Below, one piece after another: positions 7,212 through 15,999 of a DNA stretch of 19,908 nt. The stretch covers positions 1-19,908 of the forward strand of contig JAEORJ010000063.1 of assembly GCA_016840945.1 (NCBI GenBank). The letters are read 5' to 3'. Every line of letters starts with the position of its first letter. Position 1 is the first letter of the stretch. The DNA comes from Candidatus Gerdarchaeota archaeon. Lineage in GTDB: Archaea > Asgardarchaeota > Heimdallarchaeia > JABLTI01. Under the pieces are notes generated by a model, which had not been told where the DNA came from, ran no database searches, and saw only the letters and a program-made list of their open reading frames with translations. A program made the position numbers and the translations under genes.

Positions 7212-8267
7212 ATGAAGATTGTTTTTCTTTATCCTTTATCTAATGAAGCTTATAATTATTTAATTGATGAACTACCTAATGACATTCAAGTCGTTGCAAA
7301 AATTAGAGGTGTTGATGAGATAAATACTGCTGTCAATGAAATGCCTGATATTATTGAAGAATGCAGGAATGCTGAGATTCTATTAGGACCATATGTCACA
7401 GAAGAGATACTAAAACTGGCCCTCCCAGCAAATGGCGGTAAATTAAAACTAATATCTATTCCATGGACTGGTATAGATAGATTAAACCTCGATTTAATTA
7501 AGAAGTATAATATTCCAGTAGCTAATAGCCATAGTAATGCTAGAACAGTAGCAGAATTTGCAATAGCTCTTCTAATGACTGCTTCAAAAAATATTATTCA
7601 TCATGACCGCCTTTTAAGAAATGGTGATTGGAGTTCAAGATTTCAAACAATGCCTTCAATATTAATCACAGGAAAAACTGTGGGATTGCTTGGATTTGGC
7701 GCAATTGGTACAGAATGTGCAAAAATGTTACAAGGCTTTGAAGTTAAAATGATTGCTTGTCGTCGAACACCTTCAAAATCAACCGAACAACAAAAACAAT
7801 TGGCAGAAAAAATCTATTCATATAAAGAAATAAATCAATTCTTAGCTGAAGCTGATATGATAATTAATTCTCTACCATTAACAGACGATACTAAAGGATT
7901 AATCAATAAAGAGAAATTTAGTTTTATGAAAGATAGCTCTATAATGATCAATATTGGAAGAGGTGAGACAATTGATGAGGAAGCTTTTTACGAAGCGATG
8001 AAAAGTGGAAAATTATTTGCTGCAGGACTGGATCCACAATGGCATTATCCGCCAAGAAATAGCGATACAAGTAGTGAATCAAATAAAACATACCCTTCAA
8101 ATTATCCTATTCAAGAATTTGATAATGTAGTTTTAAGTCCTCATAGAGCAGCACATATAAAAACAATATATGAAATAGCCCATTGGAAAGATGTTATAGA
8201 AAATATCCTAAGAATATATCACATTAAAGAACCATTAAATTTAGTTGATTTAGAAAAAGGGTATTAA
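7212..8267 (+). CDS. D-2-hydroxyacid dehydrogenase family protein
   Basis: This is an NAD(P)-dependent D-isomer 2-hydroxyacid dehydrogenase by fold. Numbering from the GTG at 7203, the Rossmann motif GLLGFGAIG holds G164, G166 and G169. The catalytic Arg is R253 (INIGRG) and the catalytic His is H314 (SPHRAAH). The expected third member, a Glu five residues after the Asp of GLD (277), is Tyr282 in DPQWHYPP. The activity may therefore differ from standard members, as may the substrate, which cannot be read here. CRRTPSK (186-192) after the second strand hints at NADP rather than NAD. I prefer ATG 7212 over GTG 7203 because MKIVFLYP is a typical first strand; neither has a ribosome site. Its 3' end converges on the calcium pump. 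Confidence 0.85.
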   Translation: MKIVFLYPLSNEAYNYLIDELPNDIQVVAKIRGVDEINTAVNEMPDIIEECRNAEILLGPYVTEEILKLALPANGGKLKLISIPWTGIDRLNLDLIKKYNIPVANSHSNARTVAEFAIALLMTASKNIIHHDRLLRNGDWSSRFQTMPSILITGKTVGLLGFGAIGTECAKMLQGFEVKMIACRRTPSKSTEQQKQLAEKIYSYKEINQFLAEADMIINSLPLTDDTKGLINKEKFSFMKDSSIMINIGRGETIDEEAFYEAMKSGKLFAAGLDPQWHYPPRNSDTSSESNKTYPSNYPIQEFDNVVLSPHRAAHIKTIYEIAHWKDVIENILRIYHIKEPLNLVDLEKGY

Positions 8268-8270
8268 AAA

Positions 8271-8310
8271 TAAAAAAGAAGCAGCTAAATTAAGCTGCTA
8301 TTTTTCTTTT
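8271..8310. terminator. bidirectional hairpin terminator
   Basis: AGCAGCT (8280-8286) and AGCTGCT (8293-8299) form a perfect 7-bp stem with a 6-nt loop. A T tract follows on the plus strand (8301-8310), and the A-rich 8266-8279 gives a T tract on the minus strand. The stem contains the last Ala codons of the calcium pump, whose stop lies in the loop. Confidence 0.65.
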
Positions 8311-11300
8311 GCGACCAACCCATTCCTTCAGTATATATTTACCCAGAATGAATTTACTAAATTCCATTAAAGACGCTGAGATTATACATATGCCCAGTAA
8401 AAGACCCCATGCAGCAGCAGTCAGAGGCATGGTGTCAAATACCATATTATGAACACCGTCAGTTGGACTCATAGGAGTATAGACAACCATAATCTGAAGC
8501 CCTAAAGCCAGCGCGACAGAAGCCCATAACCATTTGTTATTAAATGGATTCATAGTAAAGGTTGAGCGTTCAAAACCTGATCGTGTAATAAAAACGTTGA
8601 ACATTTCAAAGAGAATTGAAATTGTGAAGTTTTGAGCTCTAGCATGAGCGTACCAAACTTCACCGGAAACGCCACCGGGAAGCATATAGTTTAGTTCAGT
8701 TTCTCCTGAGAATACTAATGAGAATGATTTCATCCAATCAGGAACTGCTGCTAAAGCTTGATCGATATTTGCTATATTTGTTGCTAAATCAAGTGTTTCA
8801 TTATATACAAGGTTAGCTTGGGCAACATTAGCCATAGGAACAAAGACAATCATACCTGCTGCAAAAGCTAATGCTCCAGCAATGATTGAAAAGATGTAAA
8901 TATCCTTCATAAATCCTTCATCTTTCTTTCTTGGAGGTTCTCTCATTATGTCTGATAAAGGTGGATCAACACTTAATGCAATTGCAGGTAATCCATCAGT
9001 AACTAGATTAATCCATAAAATTTGTATTGCTGTAAATGGTGATCTCAATCCTAGGAAAACAACTGACACAAAAACGACCAATATTTCATCAAAGTTAGAA
9101 GCAATGAGATATCGTATGAATTTAAGCATATTCTGGAAAATTGTACGACCACGTTCAACAGCAGAAACAATTGTAGCAAAATTATCATCTGCAAGAACCA
9201 TTTGAGCAGCTTCTCGTGTAACATCCGTTCCTTGAATGCCCATAGCAATACCTATTTCAGCTTTTTTGATAGCAGGAGCATCATTGACACCATCACCAGT
9301 TGTAGCCACGGTATGACCTTTTTCTTGGAAAGTGCTTACAATTCGATGTTTGTGTTCGGGGCTCACTCTAGCGAAGATATTAACATCATCAATCATATCT
9401 AATAATTGTTCATCTGAGATTTCTTCTAACTCGGTGCCAGTGAGCGTTTTGTATCCTTCTTCACCAATCATTCCAATATCTCGAGCAATAGCTTCAGCAG
9501 TGATTTTTTGATCACCTGTAACCATAACAGCTTTAATTCCAGCAGTTTTACATTTTTCTAATGCTGATTTGACTTCTGGTCTAGCTGGATCAATCATACC
9601 AACTAATCCTAGGTAAACTAGATTAGATTCAATAACTGCTTCTTTTTCTCTCAAGAAATCCTCTTTATCAACATCATCAATTCTCTCATCAACTGTTTTG
9701 TAAGCAAAAGCTAAAACACGTAAAGCTCTTGAGGCCATTTCATCATTAATTGCTAAAATCTTTTCTCTATGCTCATCATTGAGAGGTTCTACCATTCCAT
9801 CAATAGAGATAAATTTACAATGATCTAAAAGAATAGGCGGAGAACCTTTAGAATAAGCTATTAAATCCTCTTCGAATTCTTCCTTTTCTATTAGTCGATT
9901 TACTGTGGTCATTCGCTTTCTTTGCGAATCAAAGAAAATCTCTAATTCTCGTGGATATTTATCTTCATCATATAATCCAGCTTTTCTCGCTAAAACAAAC
10001 AATGAAACCTCAGTTGGATCGCCAATAATATCACTTATTTGATTATTTTCATCATAATTTACTCTAGAATTGTTGCATAGCAAGGATGTTCTCAGAATTT
10101 TGGACAATTCCAAGTCTTTAAGAGGATTTATTTTTACTTCATCCTCCAGAAATTCACCTTCTGCTAAGTATCCTGCTCCTGTAACTCTTATTTTGTGATG
10201 AATAGTTTGAATCTCAGTTGCAGTCATTTCATTTTTTGTTAAAGTGCCAGTTTTATCACTACAAATAACGTCCACAATTCCTAATGTCTCAACAGCGGGT
10301 AATCTTGAAACAATAGCGTTCTGTTTAGCCATCAATCTAACACCAATTGCATAAGTAAGAGTGATAGCTGCAGGAAGTCCTTCTGGAACAGCTGATACTG
10401 CTAACGCTAGCGCAGTTTCAAGTGCTGCAGACCAACCTTCCCAAGTACCAAATTGTAAATAGTGTTTAATGATAACAGTAGCAAATACGATGGCACAAAT
10501 AATCACAATGGTTAATCCAAGAACTTTACCTAATTTATCAAGATTCTTTTGGAGTGGAGTAGGTTCTTCTTTTTCCTTTTGCATTAATGCTGCAATTCGG
10601 CCCATTTCAGTCTCCATACCGATATCAACTACAACAGCCTTAGCACGACCATAGGTAACAGTTGTGCCCATGAAAAGCATATTTCTCCTATCACCTACAA
10701 CTGCATTTAATGCTATAATCTGTTTAGAATCTTTACTTAAGCTAATAGATTCACCAGTTAATGAGCTTTCATCGACTTTGAGGCTAGTTGATTCAACTAA
10801 TCGCATATCCGCGGGAACTTTTTCACCTGCTTCAATTAAAACAATATCACCAACAGTAAGATCTTTTGAATCAATGATATGCTCAGATCCATCTCGAATA
10901 ACTCGCACATCTTTGCTTACCATTTTTTTAAGTTCTTCAAGTGATTTTTCAGCTTGATATTCTTGGATGAATCCTATAACAGCGTTAATAATAACAATAG
11001 CAAAAATTACTATTGATTCTAAATATCTGCCTACTTGATTCCAATCATATTCTTCGTTAACTACCATAGAAACTATCGCAGCAACAATTAAAAGCCCAAT
11101 AAGTATGTCAAAAAATTGTCCCAAAAATAGCAAAATAGGTGGAGTGCTGCCCTTTTCAACTAAGATATTGGGACCATATTTCACTTTTCGATTATAAACC
11201 TCTTCAGAAGTTAATCCTCTTACAGGATCAGATTCGCATAACTCGATAACTTCTCCTGTATCCATAGAATGGTACGGTTTATCCGGACCAGCTTCATCTA

Positions 11301-11340
11301 AACAAGCTTGAATTTCTTTTTTATTCATCTTTTTAGGCAT
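8290..11340 (-). CDS. P-type Ca2+-transporting ATPase (P2A, SERCA-like)
   Basis: This 1016-residue, ten-helix pump has the normal length for P2 ATPases. It uses ATP to export Ca2+ from the cytoplasm. Motifs in order are TGES (195-198, actuator), PEGLP (319-323, helix 4), SDKTGTLT with phosphorylated Asp362, KGSP (498-501, nucleotide binding), MVTGD (606-610) and TGDGVND (681-687, hinge). Calcium ligands known in SERCA appear conserved: Glu320, Asn749 and Glu752 (SNFDE), Asn778, Thr781 and Asp782 (NLVTDG), and Glu912 (FEMFN). That suggests both sites I and II, whereas the PMCA type has one. A loop of about 60 residues between helices 7 and 8 (840-900) should face outside. A monocistronic unit with its own TATA-like box is likely. 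Confidence 0.93.
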   Translation of the reverse strand: MPKKMNKKEIQACLDEAGPDKPYHSMDTGEVIELCESDPVRGLTSEEVYNRKVKYGPNILVEKGSTPPILLFLGQFFDILIGLLIVAAIVSMVVNEEYDWNQVGRYLESIVIFAIVIINAVIGFIQEYQAEKSLEELKKMVSKDVRVIRDGSEHIIDSKDLTVGDIVLIEAGEKVPADMRLVESTSLKVDESSLTGESISLSKDSKQIIALNAVVGDRRNMLFMGTTVTYGRAKAVVVDIGMETEMGRIAALMQKEKEEPTPLQKNLDKLGKVLGLTIVIICAIVFATVIIKHYLQFGTWEGWSAALETALALAVSAVPEGLPAAITLTYAIGVRLMAKQNAIVSRLPAVETLGIVDVICSDKTGTLTKNEMTATEIQTIHHKIRVTGAGYLAEGEFLEDEVKINPLKDLELSKILRTSLLCNNSRVNYDENNQISDIIGDPTEVSLFVLARKAGLYDEDKYPRELEIFFDSQRKRMTTVNRLIEKEEFEEDLIAYSKGSPPILLDHCKFISIDGMVEPLNDEHREKILAINDEMASRALRVLAFAYKTVDERIDDVDKEDFLREKEAVIESNLVYLGLVGMIDPARPEVKSALEKCKTAGIKAVMVTGDQKITAEAIARDIGMIGEEGYKTLTGTELEEISDEQLLDMIDDVNIFARVSPEHKHRIVSTFQEKGHTVATTGDGVNDAPAIKKAEIGIAMGIQGTDVTREAAQMVLADDNFATIVSAVERGRTIFQNMLKFIRYLIASNFDEILVVFVSVVFLGLRSPFTAIQILWINLVTDGLPAIALSVDPPLSDIMREPPRKKDEGFMKDIYIFSIIAGALAFAAGMIVFVPMANVAQANLVYNETLDLATNIANIDQALAAVPDWMKSFSLVFSGETELNYMLPGGVSGEVWYAHARAQNFTISILFEMFNVFITRSGFERSTFTMNPFNNKWLWASVALALGLQIMVVYTPMSPTDGVHNMVFDTMPLTAAAWGLLLGICIISASLMEFSKFILGKYILKEWVGRKRKIAA

Positions 11341-11390
11341 TCAGACATCCGCCATTTTTGAACTGCTATAAGGTGAAAGAAAATAGCATT

Positions 11391-11404
11391 ACCAAATATA
11401 TAAA
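11391..11404 (-). promoter_or_regulatory. TATA box of the Ca2+-ATPase gene
   Basis: The minus strand reads ATTTATATATTTGG about 55 nt before the ATG at 11340, a good archaeal TATA consensus. The implied leader is about 30 nt. Confidence 0.5.
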
Positions 11405-11471
11405 TGCGTTCTTCACTCAAAGTAATCTTCTATTCAAATAATGAGTAATTATATTTTGTGCTAAAAATGTT

Positions 11472-12149
11472 TTATTGAGTTATCTCAGATAATCTCTGGT
11501 TTAATTGATCAAAAGTTTTAATGCTTGCAATAAGGGCACTTTTTCTAGCATTTGCTAATGAATTAGCGCCAACAATTAACATATAACATTTAGTTCCAAC
11601 TTTAAAGTTAGTTTTTTCACTTAGATATGGTTTTAATTTTGGATAGTATTCATCAATTTTGATATCTACTTCAGGGAACATAACTTCTCTGCCATCATAA
11701 AATAGAAAAAGAATTGCTTCACCACCATATGCTAAAACAACATCTCGTACTTGCCAAGATTGCTTAATTTGAGAGTTAAATTGATCACCCACATGTAAAA
11801 CAGTGTAGTAATGTTCTTTATTCTTAAAAATTCTAAAATTAAAAAATCCATGTTCAGTGATTATCATTAGAAATTCTTCAAGTATTTCTAAACCGTATTT
11901 AGTAAGAAAATGGCCTCTCTTTTTAGGTATTGTCTCCAATAAACTTTTTTTCTTACAGAAATTTAAAAGAGATTTAGTACTGCTATCAGTGAGATTTAAT
12001 TCTTGCTGTAACTTATATCTCCCCATAGGTTCATTTTTGATTAAAAATAATGTTGTTATTAGATCGCTATCATTAAATTCTGCTCTTGCTCCTCTTTCCC
12101 CTGATTTTATCCACTGAACTATTTCAGACAATATTAAAACCTCAATCAT
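11472..12149 (-). CDS. winged-helix transcriptional regulator, DUF4443-like
   Basis: The 225-residue protein has an N-terminal winged helix at about 18-75. GRYKLQQELNLTDSSTKSLLNF gives the helix-turn-helix, and KKRGHFLTKYG the wing. The pattern RGARAEF (20-26) before the helix and the layout of the C-terminal half (GGEAILFLFYDGREVMFP, 141-158) resemble archaeal DUF4443 regulators. The C-terminal domain might sense a ligand, which is unknown. It begins 3 nt after the stop of the PH-like membrane gene upstream, so the two are co-transcribed. The regulator may respond to, or control, that membrane protein. The start ATG at 12149 is unambiguous by spacing. Confidence 0.78.
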   Translation of the reverse strand: MIEVLILSEIVQWIKSGERGARAEFNDSDLITTLFLIKNEPMGRYKLQQELNLTDSSTKSLLNFCKKKSLLETIPKKRGHFLTKYGLEILEEFLMIITEHGFFNFRIFKNKEHYYTVLHVGDQFNSQIKQSWQVRDVVLAYGGEAILFLFYDGREVMFPEVDIKIDEYYPKLKPYLSEKTNFKVGTKCYMLIVGANSLANARKSALIASIKTFDQLNQRLSEITQ

Positions 12150-12152
12150 AGG

Positions 12153-12818
12153 TTATTTTTCTGAACACTCCTCAGTTAATTCAGACCAGCAATAAATGTA
12201 GAGAACAAGTTCATCTGCTTTTGATTTTCTTAGCGGATAAGCTCTAACCCAATGCTCCTTGTTATTAGATACTATTTTAAAGACTTCCACACCAAAACGT
12301 ACAATTCCACCCATTTTAGTTAAATAGAAATAATAACTTTGAATAGCTTGAACTTCAGAGATATTCTTATTTGGAACAGTATTCCAATGAAAAACATTTA
12401 ACCACTGAATTTGATCTGGAGTCATTTTTATTTTGTAAGTTAAAGTACAAATCAATCTAATGTGAGTATATAATCCAATTAACCCCCCAATTACTAGAAG
12501 TATAATTGCTGAACTTTCACGATTTAGATACCATATTCCGGGTACAATATAAGCTGCGCTTAGAATCATTAAAGGTAAGTATTGCGCTAATAAGAACATA
12601 AGAATATCTTTGAAATTAGGTTTAAGTTCAATTCCTGAATTAATATCAGAGAGAATTTGATTTTTCTTCTCTTTCTCTAACTCAAATTTGACTGCTCTTT
12701 TGTCTATTTTTGCTGAGAGCCTTTCCTCAACATCACTGATACCGGGACCTCCCATTATATTATCCATTATAGGACGAGGTTTAGCTGATTTGGGTTCTTT
12801 AGTTTCCTTCTTAGGCAT
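12153..12818 (-). CDS. two-helix membrane protein with PH-like domain, second copy of the layout
   Basis: The 221 residues begin with a basic and Pro-rich segment (1-17) and a charged helical stretch (28-56). Transmembrane helices follow at about 72-94 and 103-125, then a soluble domain at 126-210. This domain (TYKIKMTPDQIQWLNVF, NISEVQAIQSYYF, GGIVRFGVEVFKIV, HWVRAYPLRKSKADELVLYI) has the order of a bacterial PH-like fold ending in an amphipathic helix. The layout matches the protein at 4310-4846, although the sequences are hard to align. It is the first gene of a two-gene unit with the regulator that follows. It is divergent from korD, and the 187-bp gap may hold both promoters. Confidence 0.78.
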   Translation of the reverse strand: MPKKETKEPKSAKPRPIMDNIMGGPGISDVEERLSAKIDKRAVKFELEKEKKNQILSDINSGIELKPNFKDILMFLLAQYLPLMILSAAYIVPGIWYLNRESSAIILLVIGGLIGLYTHIRLICTLTYKIKMTPDQIQWLNVFHWNTVPNKNISEVQAIQSYYFYLTKMGGIVRFGVEVFKIVSNNKEHWVRAYPLRKSKADELVLYIYCWSELTEECSEK

Positions 12819-13005
12819 TAAATAACACCAGATTAAATTGAGAAATTACAAAGATAATAGTTTCATCAAATCCAAGAGTAAAAAGATACTTATGAATTTA
12901 TCCTTTTTTATAATTTGATATTTGCAATTTTTTGCACTTAAAAGATAACTTAATTAAGGACTAAATTACTGATTTGTGTTGATTTATCCTTGAAGGTAGG
13001 TACAG

Positions 13006-13275
13006 TTGGAAATTCATCAACACCCCGTGAAAAAATACTATCTGGTAACTGACGAGACTAGATGTAAAGGATGTGCGCTTTGTATAGAGTTCTGTCCGAA
13101 GAATTGTCTTGGTTTCTCAGAGGAAATTAATGATAAAGGTTGGCGCGTTGCTAAAATGCACAGAATGAATGATTGCATTAAATGCTATATGTGTGAGCGA
13201 ATGTGCCCTGATTTTGCTATCTTTTTAGACGAATCATTAACACAAGAAGGAGTAGAAGCTGAGAGTGACTCTTAA
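13006..13275 (+). CDS. korD: 2-oxoacid:ferredoxin oxidoreductase, delta (2[4Fe-4S]) subunit
   Basis: The 89-residue ferredoxin-like subunit carries electrons from the catalytic subunits to soluble ferredoxin. It has two complete cluster motifs, C20-C23-C26-C30-P and C57-C60-C63-C67-P, each binding one [4Fe-4S]. The start is TTG, with an AGGTAGG-like ribosome site just before it; the only later Met codons lie after the first cluster motif, so no shorter start is possible. The gene is first in an operon followed at 33 nt by the alpha subunit. The D-A-B-C order is typical of archaeal 2-oxoglutarate:ferredoxin oxidoreductase, but 2-oxoisovalerate enzymes are close relatives. Confidence 0.93.
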   Translation: MEIHQHPVKKYYLVTDETRCKGCALCIEFCPKNCLGFSEEINDKGWRVAKMHRMNDCIKCYMCERMCPDFAIFLDESLTQEGVEAESDS

Positions 13276-13293
13276 AGAGCAGGAAATATAGCA

Positions 13294-13300
13294 TAGGAGT
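13294..13300 (+). promoter_or_regulatory. korA ribosome binding site
   Basis: TAGGAGT lies 8 nt before the ATG at 13309, in the short gap between korD and korA. Confidence 0.6.
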
Positions 13301-13308
13301 AGATATTT

Positions 13309-14478
13309 ATGGTAGTAGAAAGACAACCTAAAGTTCTAACTGGAACTCATTTTAAAATTGGTAATTGGGCTATTGTTGAAGGAGCTATTGTTAGTGGAAT
13401 AGCTGAATTTTTTGCCTATCCAATCTCACCTGCCTCTGAAATAGTAGAATATGTAAGTTACCGTTTACCCGCAGTAGGTGGAAAAGCAGCCTTTATTGTA
13501 GAGGATGAAATTGCTTCTATCAATATGTGTATTGGTGCTTCTTGGGCGGGATCAAAAGTTATGACTGCAACATCAGGTCCAGGTTATTCACTAAAAACAG
13601 AGGGGATTGGCTTAGCTTATATGACCGAAACTCCCCTTGTAATTGTTACCGTAATGCGAGGTGGTCCATCAACAGGTTTACCAACGTTTTCAGCACAAGG
13701 TGATTATATGCAAGCTCAATTCGGTTCTCATGGTGATTATTCAGCTATAGCATTGTCTCCATGGTCAGTACAGGAATGTTTTGATTTAACTATTAAAGCA
13801 TTCAACATCTCCGAGCAATTACGATCACCAGTAGTACTTTTAACAGATGGTGAGGTTGCTCGAATGATGGAAACTGTTACCATTCCTCCTGAAGATGAAA
13901 TCGAAGTGATAAATCGAAAAACACCGCCAAAAGACATGGATAAATCACAATACAAACCATTTGATGTTACAGGTCAAGAAGATTTAGTTCCACCTATGGC
14001 TCATTTTGGTGAAGGGTTTAGAATCTTTGGAACTGGTTTGACTCATACAAATGAAGGTGTACCGAAGCTTGATGAGGATGTACATGATGAATTGATACAT
14101 CGACTATATAAGAAAGTAGAAATAAATAGCCATGTATTTCCAAAACCAGTTGAATATTATATGGATGATGCTGAGATTGTTGTTGTAGCTATGGGCATAT
14201 CTGCAAGAGCTGGTTTAGAAGCTGTTATGATGGCAAGAAAAGAAGGCATTAAAGCTGGATTGTTACGTTTAATTACTGTATGGCCATTTCCAGAAGAAAA
14301 AATTAACCAGATTGCTCAAAAAGCTGAACTAATAGTAGCTGAAATGAGTATGGGACAGCTAATCTGGCCAGTAGAAAGGTTTGCGAGGAAAAAATGTACA
14401 TTAGTTTCACGTATAGGTGGAACGCCAACAGAACCACAACAAATTCTTGAGGCAATTAAAAAAACAGCTAAAAAGTGA
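13309..14478 (+). CDS. korA: 2-oxoacid:ferredoxin oxidoreductase, alpha subunit
   Basis: The 389-residue alpha subunit contributes the pyrimidine side of the thiamine diphosphate site and the substrate pocket. In order: AYPISPASEI (36-45), VEDEIASI (64-71, with the Glu expected to activate the cofactor), TSGPGYSL (88-95), RGGPSTGLPT (117-126, substrate loop) and FGSHGD (138-143). The C-terminal third (about 285-389, starting EIVVVAMG) is the transketolase-C-like domain. Length and motifs are normal for KorA. A substrate of 2-oxoglutarate is inferred from the D-A-B-C gene order and cannot be proved from the sequence. The stop overlaps the GAGG that serves korB. Confidence 0.93.
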   Translation: MVVERQPKVLTGTHFKIGNWAIVEGAIVSGIAEFFAYPISPASEIVEYVSYRLPAVGGKAAFIVEDEIASINMCIGASWAGSKVMTATSGPGYSLKTEGIGLAYMTETPLVIVTVMRGGPSTGLPTFSAQGDYMQAQFGSHGDYSAIALSPWSVQECFDLTIKAFNISEQLRSPVVLLTDGEVARMMETVTIPPEDEIEVINRKTPPKDMDKSQYKPFDVTGQEDLVPPMAHFGEGFRIFGTGLTHTNEGVPKLDEDVHDELIHRLYKKVEINSHVFPKPVEYYMDDAEIVVVAMGISARAGLEAVMMARKEGIKAGLLRLITVWPFPEEKINQIAQKAELIVAEMSMGQLIWPVERFARKKCTLVSRIGGTPTEPQQILEAIKKTAKK

Positions 14479-14488
14479 GGAAGAAACA

Positions 14489-15406
14489 ATGAGTGATACA
14501 AGAGAAGATACACCAATTGATAAAAGTACGATAGTAAAAAATCCTCCTAAGGAATTTATCCATCCACAAGAAAATCTGCTTAGAAAAAGAGCAATACCAA
14601 CAATATATTGCCCAGGTTGTGGCATCGGAACAGCTATCCATGCATTTCTTGAAGCAATATCAAAACATTGTAAAATACCATATGATCAAATATTTGTTGT
14701 TAGTGGAATAGGTTGTTCAGGTAGAGCTAGTGGTTATATCAATCTAGATGGATTCCATGCAATTCATGGAAGAGCTATTCCTTTTGCTTCAGGAGTTGAA
14801 ATAGCTAAGCCACCATTAAAACCTGTAATTATTTCAGGTGATGGTGATTTATTCTCAATTGGAATGGGTCATTTGGCGCATGCAGCTAGAAGAAATATCG
14901 ATATGACAGTGATTTGTATTAATAATAGCATCTATGGATTAACAGGTGGGCAAGATGCTCCTACAACACCAGTTGGTGCAATATCAAAGACCACCCCTTA
15001 TGGTAAAATATCATTTCCGTTTAATGTCTCCCATATAGCGATTGCTAATGGCGCTACATTTTGTGCAAGATATACGGTTTATGAATTTAGTCAATTAACA
15101 AAAGCTATTGCTAGAGCAATGAATCATCAAGGTTTTTCATTTATAGAAGTAATTTCAAATTGCCATGTGAATTTTGGTCGTAGAAACCGTTTAGGTGATG
15201 CTGTAGCAATGCGGCAGATGTTCAAAAATACTCGAGTGAGAATGGAAGAAGCAGATATTGGTTTAGATTTTCATAAAACAGATATCGTCTTTGAACCTGG
15301 TAAAGGTTTTACAAAAATACCTACTGGTGTATTTTTGAATGAAAAAGAAAAACCAGAAGAATTTTCTGAAAGGATAGTGCATGCATATGAGTTCAAAAAG
15401 CAATAA
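14489..15406 (+). CDS. korB: 2-oxoacid:ferredoxin oxidoreductase, beta subunit
   Basis: The 305-residue beta subunit binds thiamine diphosphate and one [4Fe-4S]. CPGCG (41-45) with Cys76 (GIGCSG) and Cys225 (SNCHVNFG) gives the four cluster ligands. GDGD (117-120) through NNSIYGLTGGQ (145-155) is the metal/diphosphate motif, and HGRAIPFASG (93-102) is also typical. Together with KorA it converts a 2-oxoacid and CoA to acyl-CoA plus CO2. I chose ATG 14489 over the upstream frame opening at 14417: GAGG lies 8 nt before it, it begins 10 nt after the korA stop, and the longer form would overlap korA by 62 bases and add a tail not seen in the family. Confidence 0.93.
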   Translation: MSDTREDTPIDKSTIVKNPPKEFIHPQENLLRKRAIPTIYCPGCGIGTAIHAFLEAISKHCKIPYDQIFVVSGIGCSGRASGYINLDGFHAIHGRAIPFASGVEIAKPPLKPVIISGDGDLFSIGMGHLAHAARRNIDMTVICINNSIYGLTGGQDAPTTPVGAISKTTPYGKISFPFNVSHIAIANGATFCARYTVYEFSQLTKAIARAMNHQGFSFIEVISNCHVNFGRRNRLGDAVAMRQMFKNTRVRMEEADIGLDFHKTDIVFEPGKGFTKIPTGVFLNEKEKPEEFSERIVHAYEFKKQ

Positions 15407-15989
15407 TTGTGATATCAATATAATGATTCGTGGAATAGGTGGACAAGGTGTTAAATTAGCTGGAACAATCATTTGCCAAGCTGCAGTTTTTGATGGTCGT
15501 TTTGCAGTTCAAAGCACAAAATATGGTAGTGCTATCACTGGTGGTGAAACTCGAAGTGAAATTAAGGTTTCAACAGAAGAGATAATTTACCCTCGTATAA
15601 CCAAAAATGACATTGATGTTTACGTAGCTTTAACATTTGATGATTTAGAGAATTTCTTTCCAGCAACAGTGTATATTTGTGCTAAAGAGGTAGCAAAGGT
15701 TATTCCAGATGAAATCAAAAATAAAATTATCCTTGCCCCAATGATGGAAATAGCTGAAACTGTAGGTAACTCAAAAGTTACAAACTTAGTTCTAATAGGA
15801 ATATTAAATCAATTATTTGATATTGCTTCTGATGAAGCTTTTATTGAAGCAACTAAAGAAAATATTGACGCTCGATTTCATGCTGTAAATATTGAAGGTT
15901 ACAAAAGAGGAAAAACATTAAATCTTAAGAAATACAACAGTGCTAAAACATTGGAAGATGCCGATGTTTGCAGAATTAAAGTTGAATAA
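15381..15989 (+). CDS. korC: 2-oxoacid:ferredoxin oxidoreductase, gamma subunit
   Basis: The 202-residue gamma subunit has RGIGGQGVKLAG (17-28) near the N terminus and KYGSAITGGETRSEI (47-61), both diagnostic for the CoA-binding gamma domain. It overlaps the korB end by 26 bases, or 20 if the second Met codon (15387) is used. The GGAT at 15372-15375 lies 5 nt before the first ATG and 11 nt before the second, so either is possible. The overlap indicates translational coupling, which would help to keep subunits equimolar. It is the last gene of the operon; a hairpin sits just after the stop. Confidence 0.92.
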   Translation: MHMSSKSNNCDINIMIRGIGGQGVKLAGTIICQAAVFDGRFAVQSTKYGSAITGGETRSEIKVSTEEIIYPRITKNDIDVYVALTFDDLENFFPATVYICAKEVAKVIPDEIKNKIILAPMMEIAETVGNSKVTNLVLIGILNQLFDIASDEAFIEATKENIDARFHAVNIEGYKRGKTLNLKKYNSAKTLEDADVCRIKVE

Positions 15990-15999
15990 AAGAAAGAGA

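Noticed and set aside
8948..10957. Several plus-strand open frames inside the calcium pump
   Set aside because: The pump is continuous and fully supported by motifs on the other strand; these are antisense shadows.
14417..14488. Longer korB start overlapping korA by 62 bases
   Set aside because: ATG 14489 has a GAGG site 8 nt upstream and gives the normal beta-subunit length; the extension has no family support.
13006..15989. Pyruvate or indolepyruvate oxidoreductase
   Set aside because: Indolepyruvate enzymes are two-subunit fusions, and the D-A-B-C order with separate small subunits and KorA/KorB-like motifs fits 2-oxoglutarate better, though 2-oxoisovalerate is not excluded.
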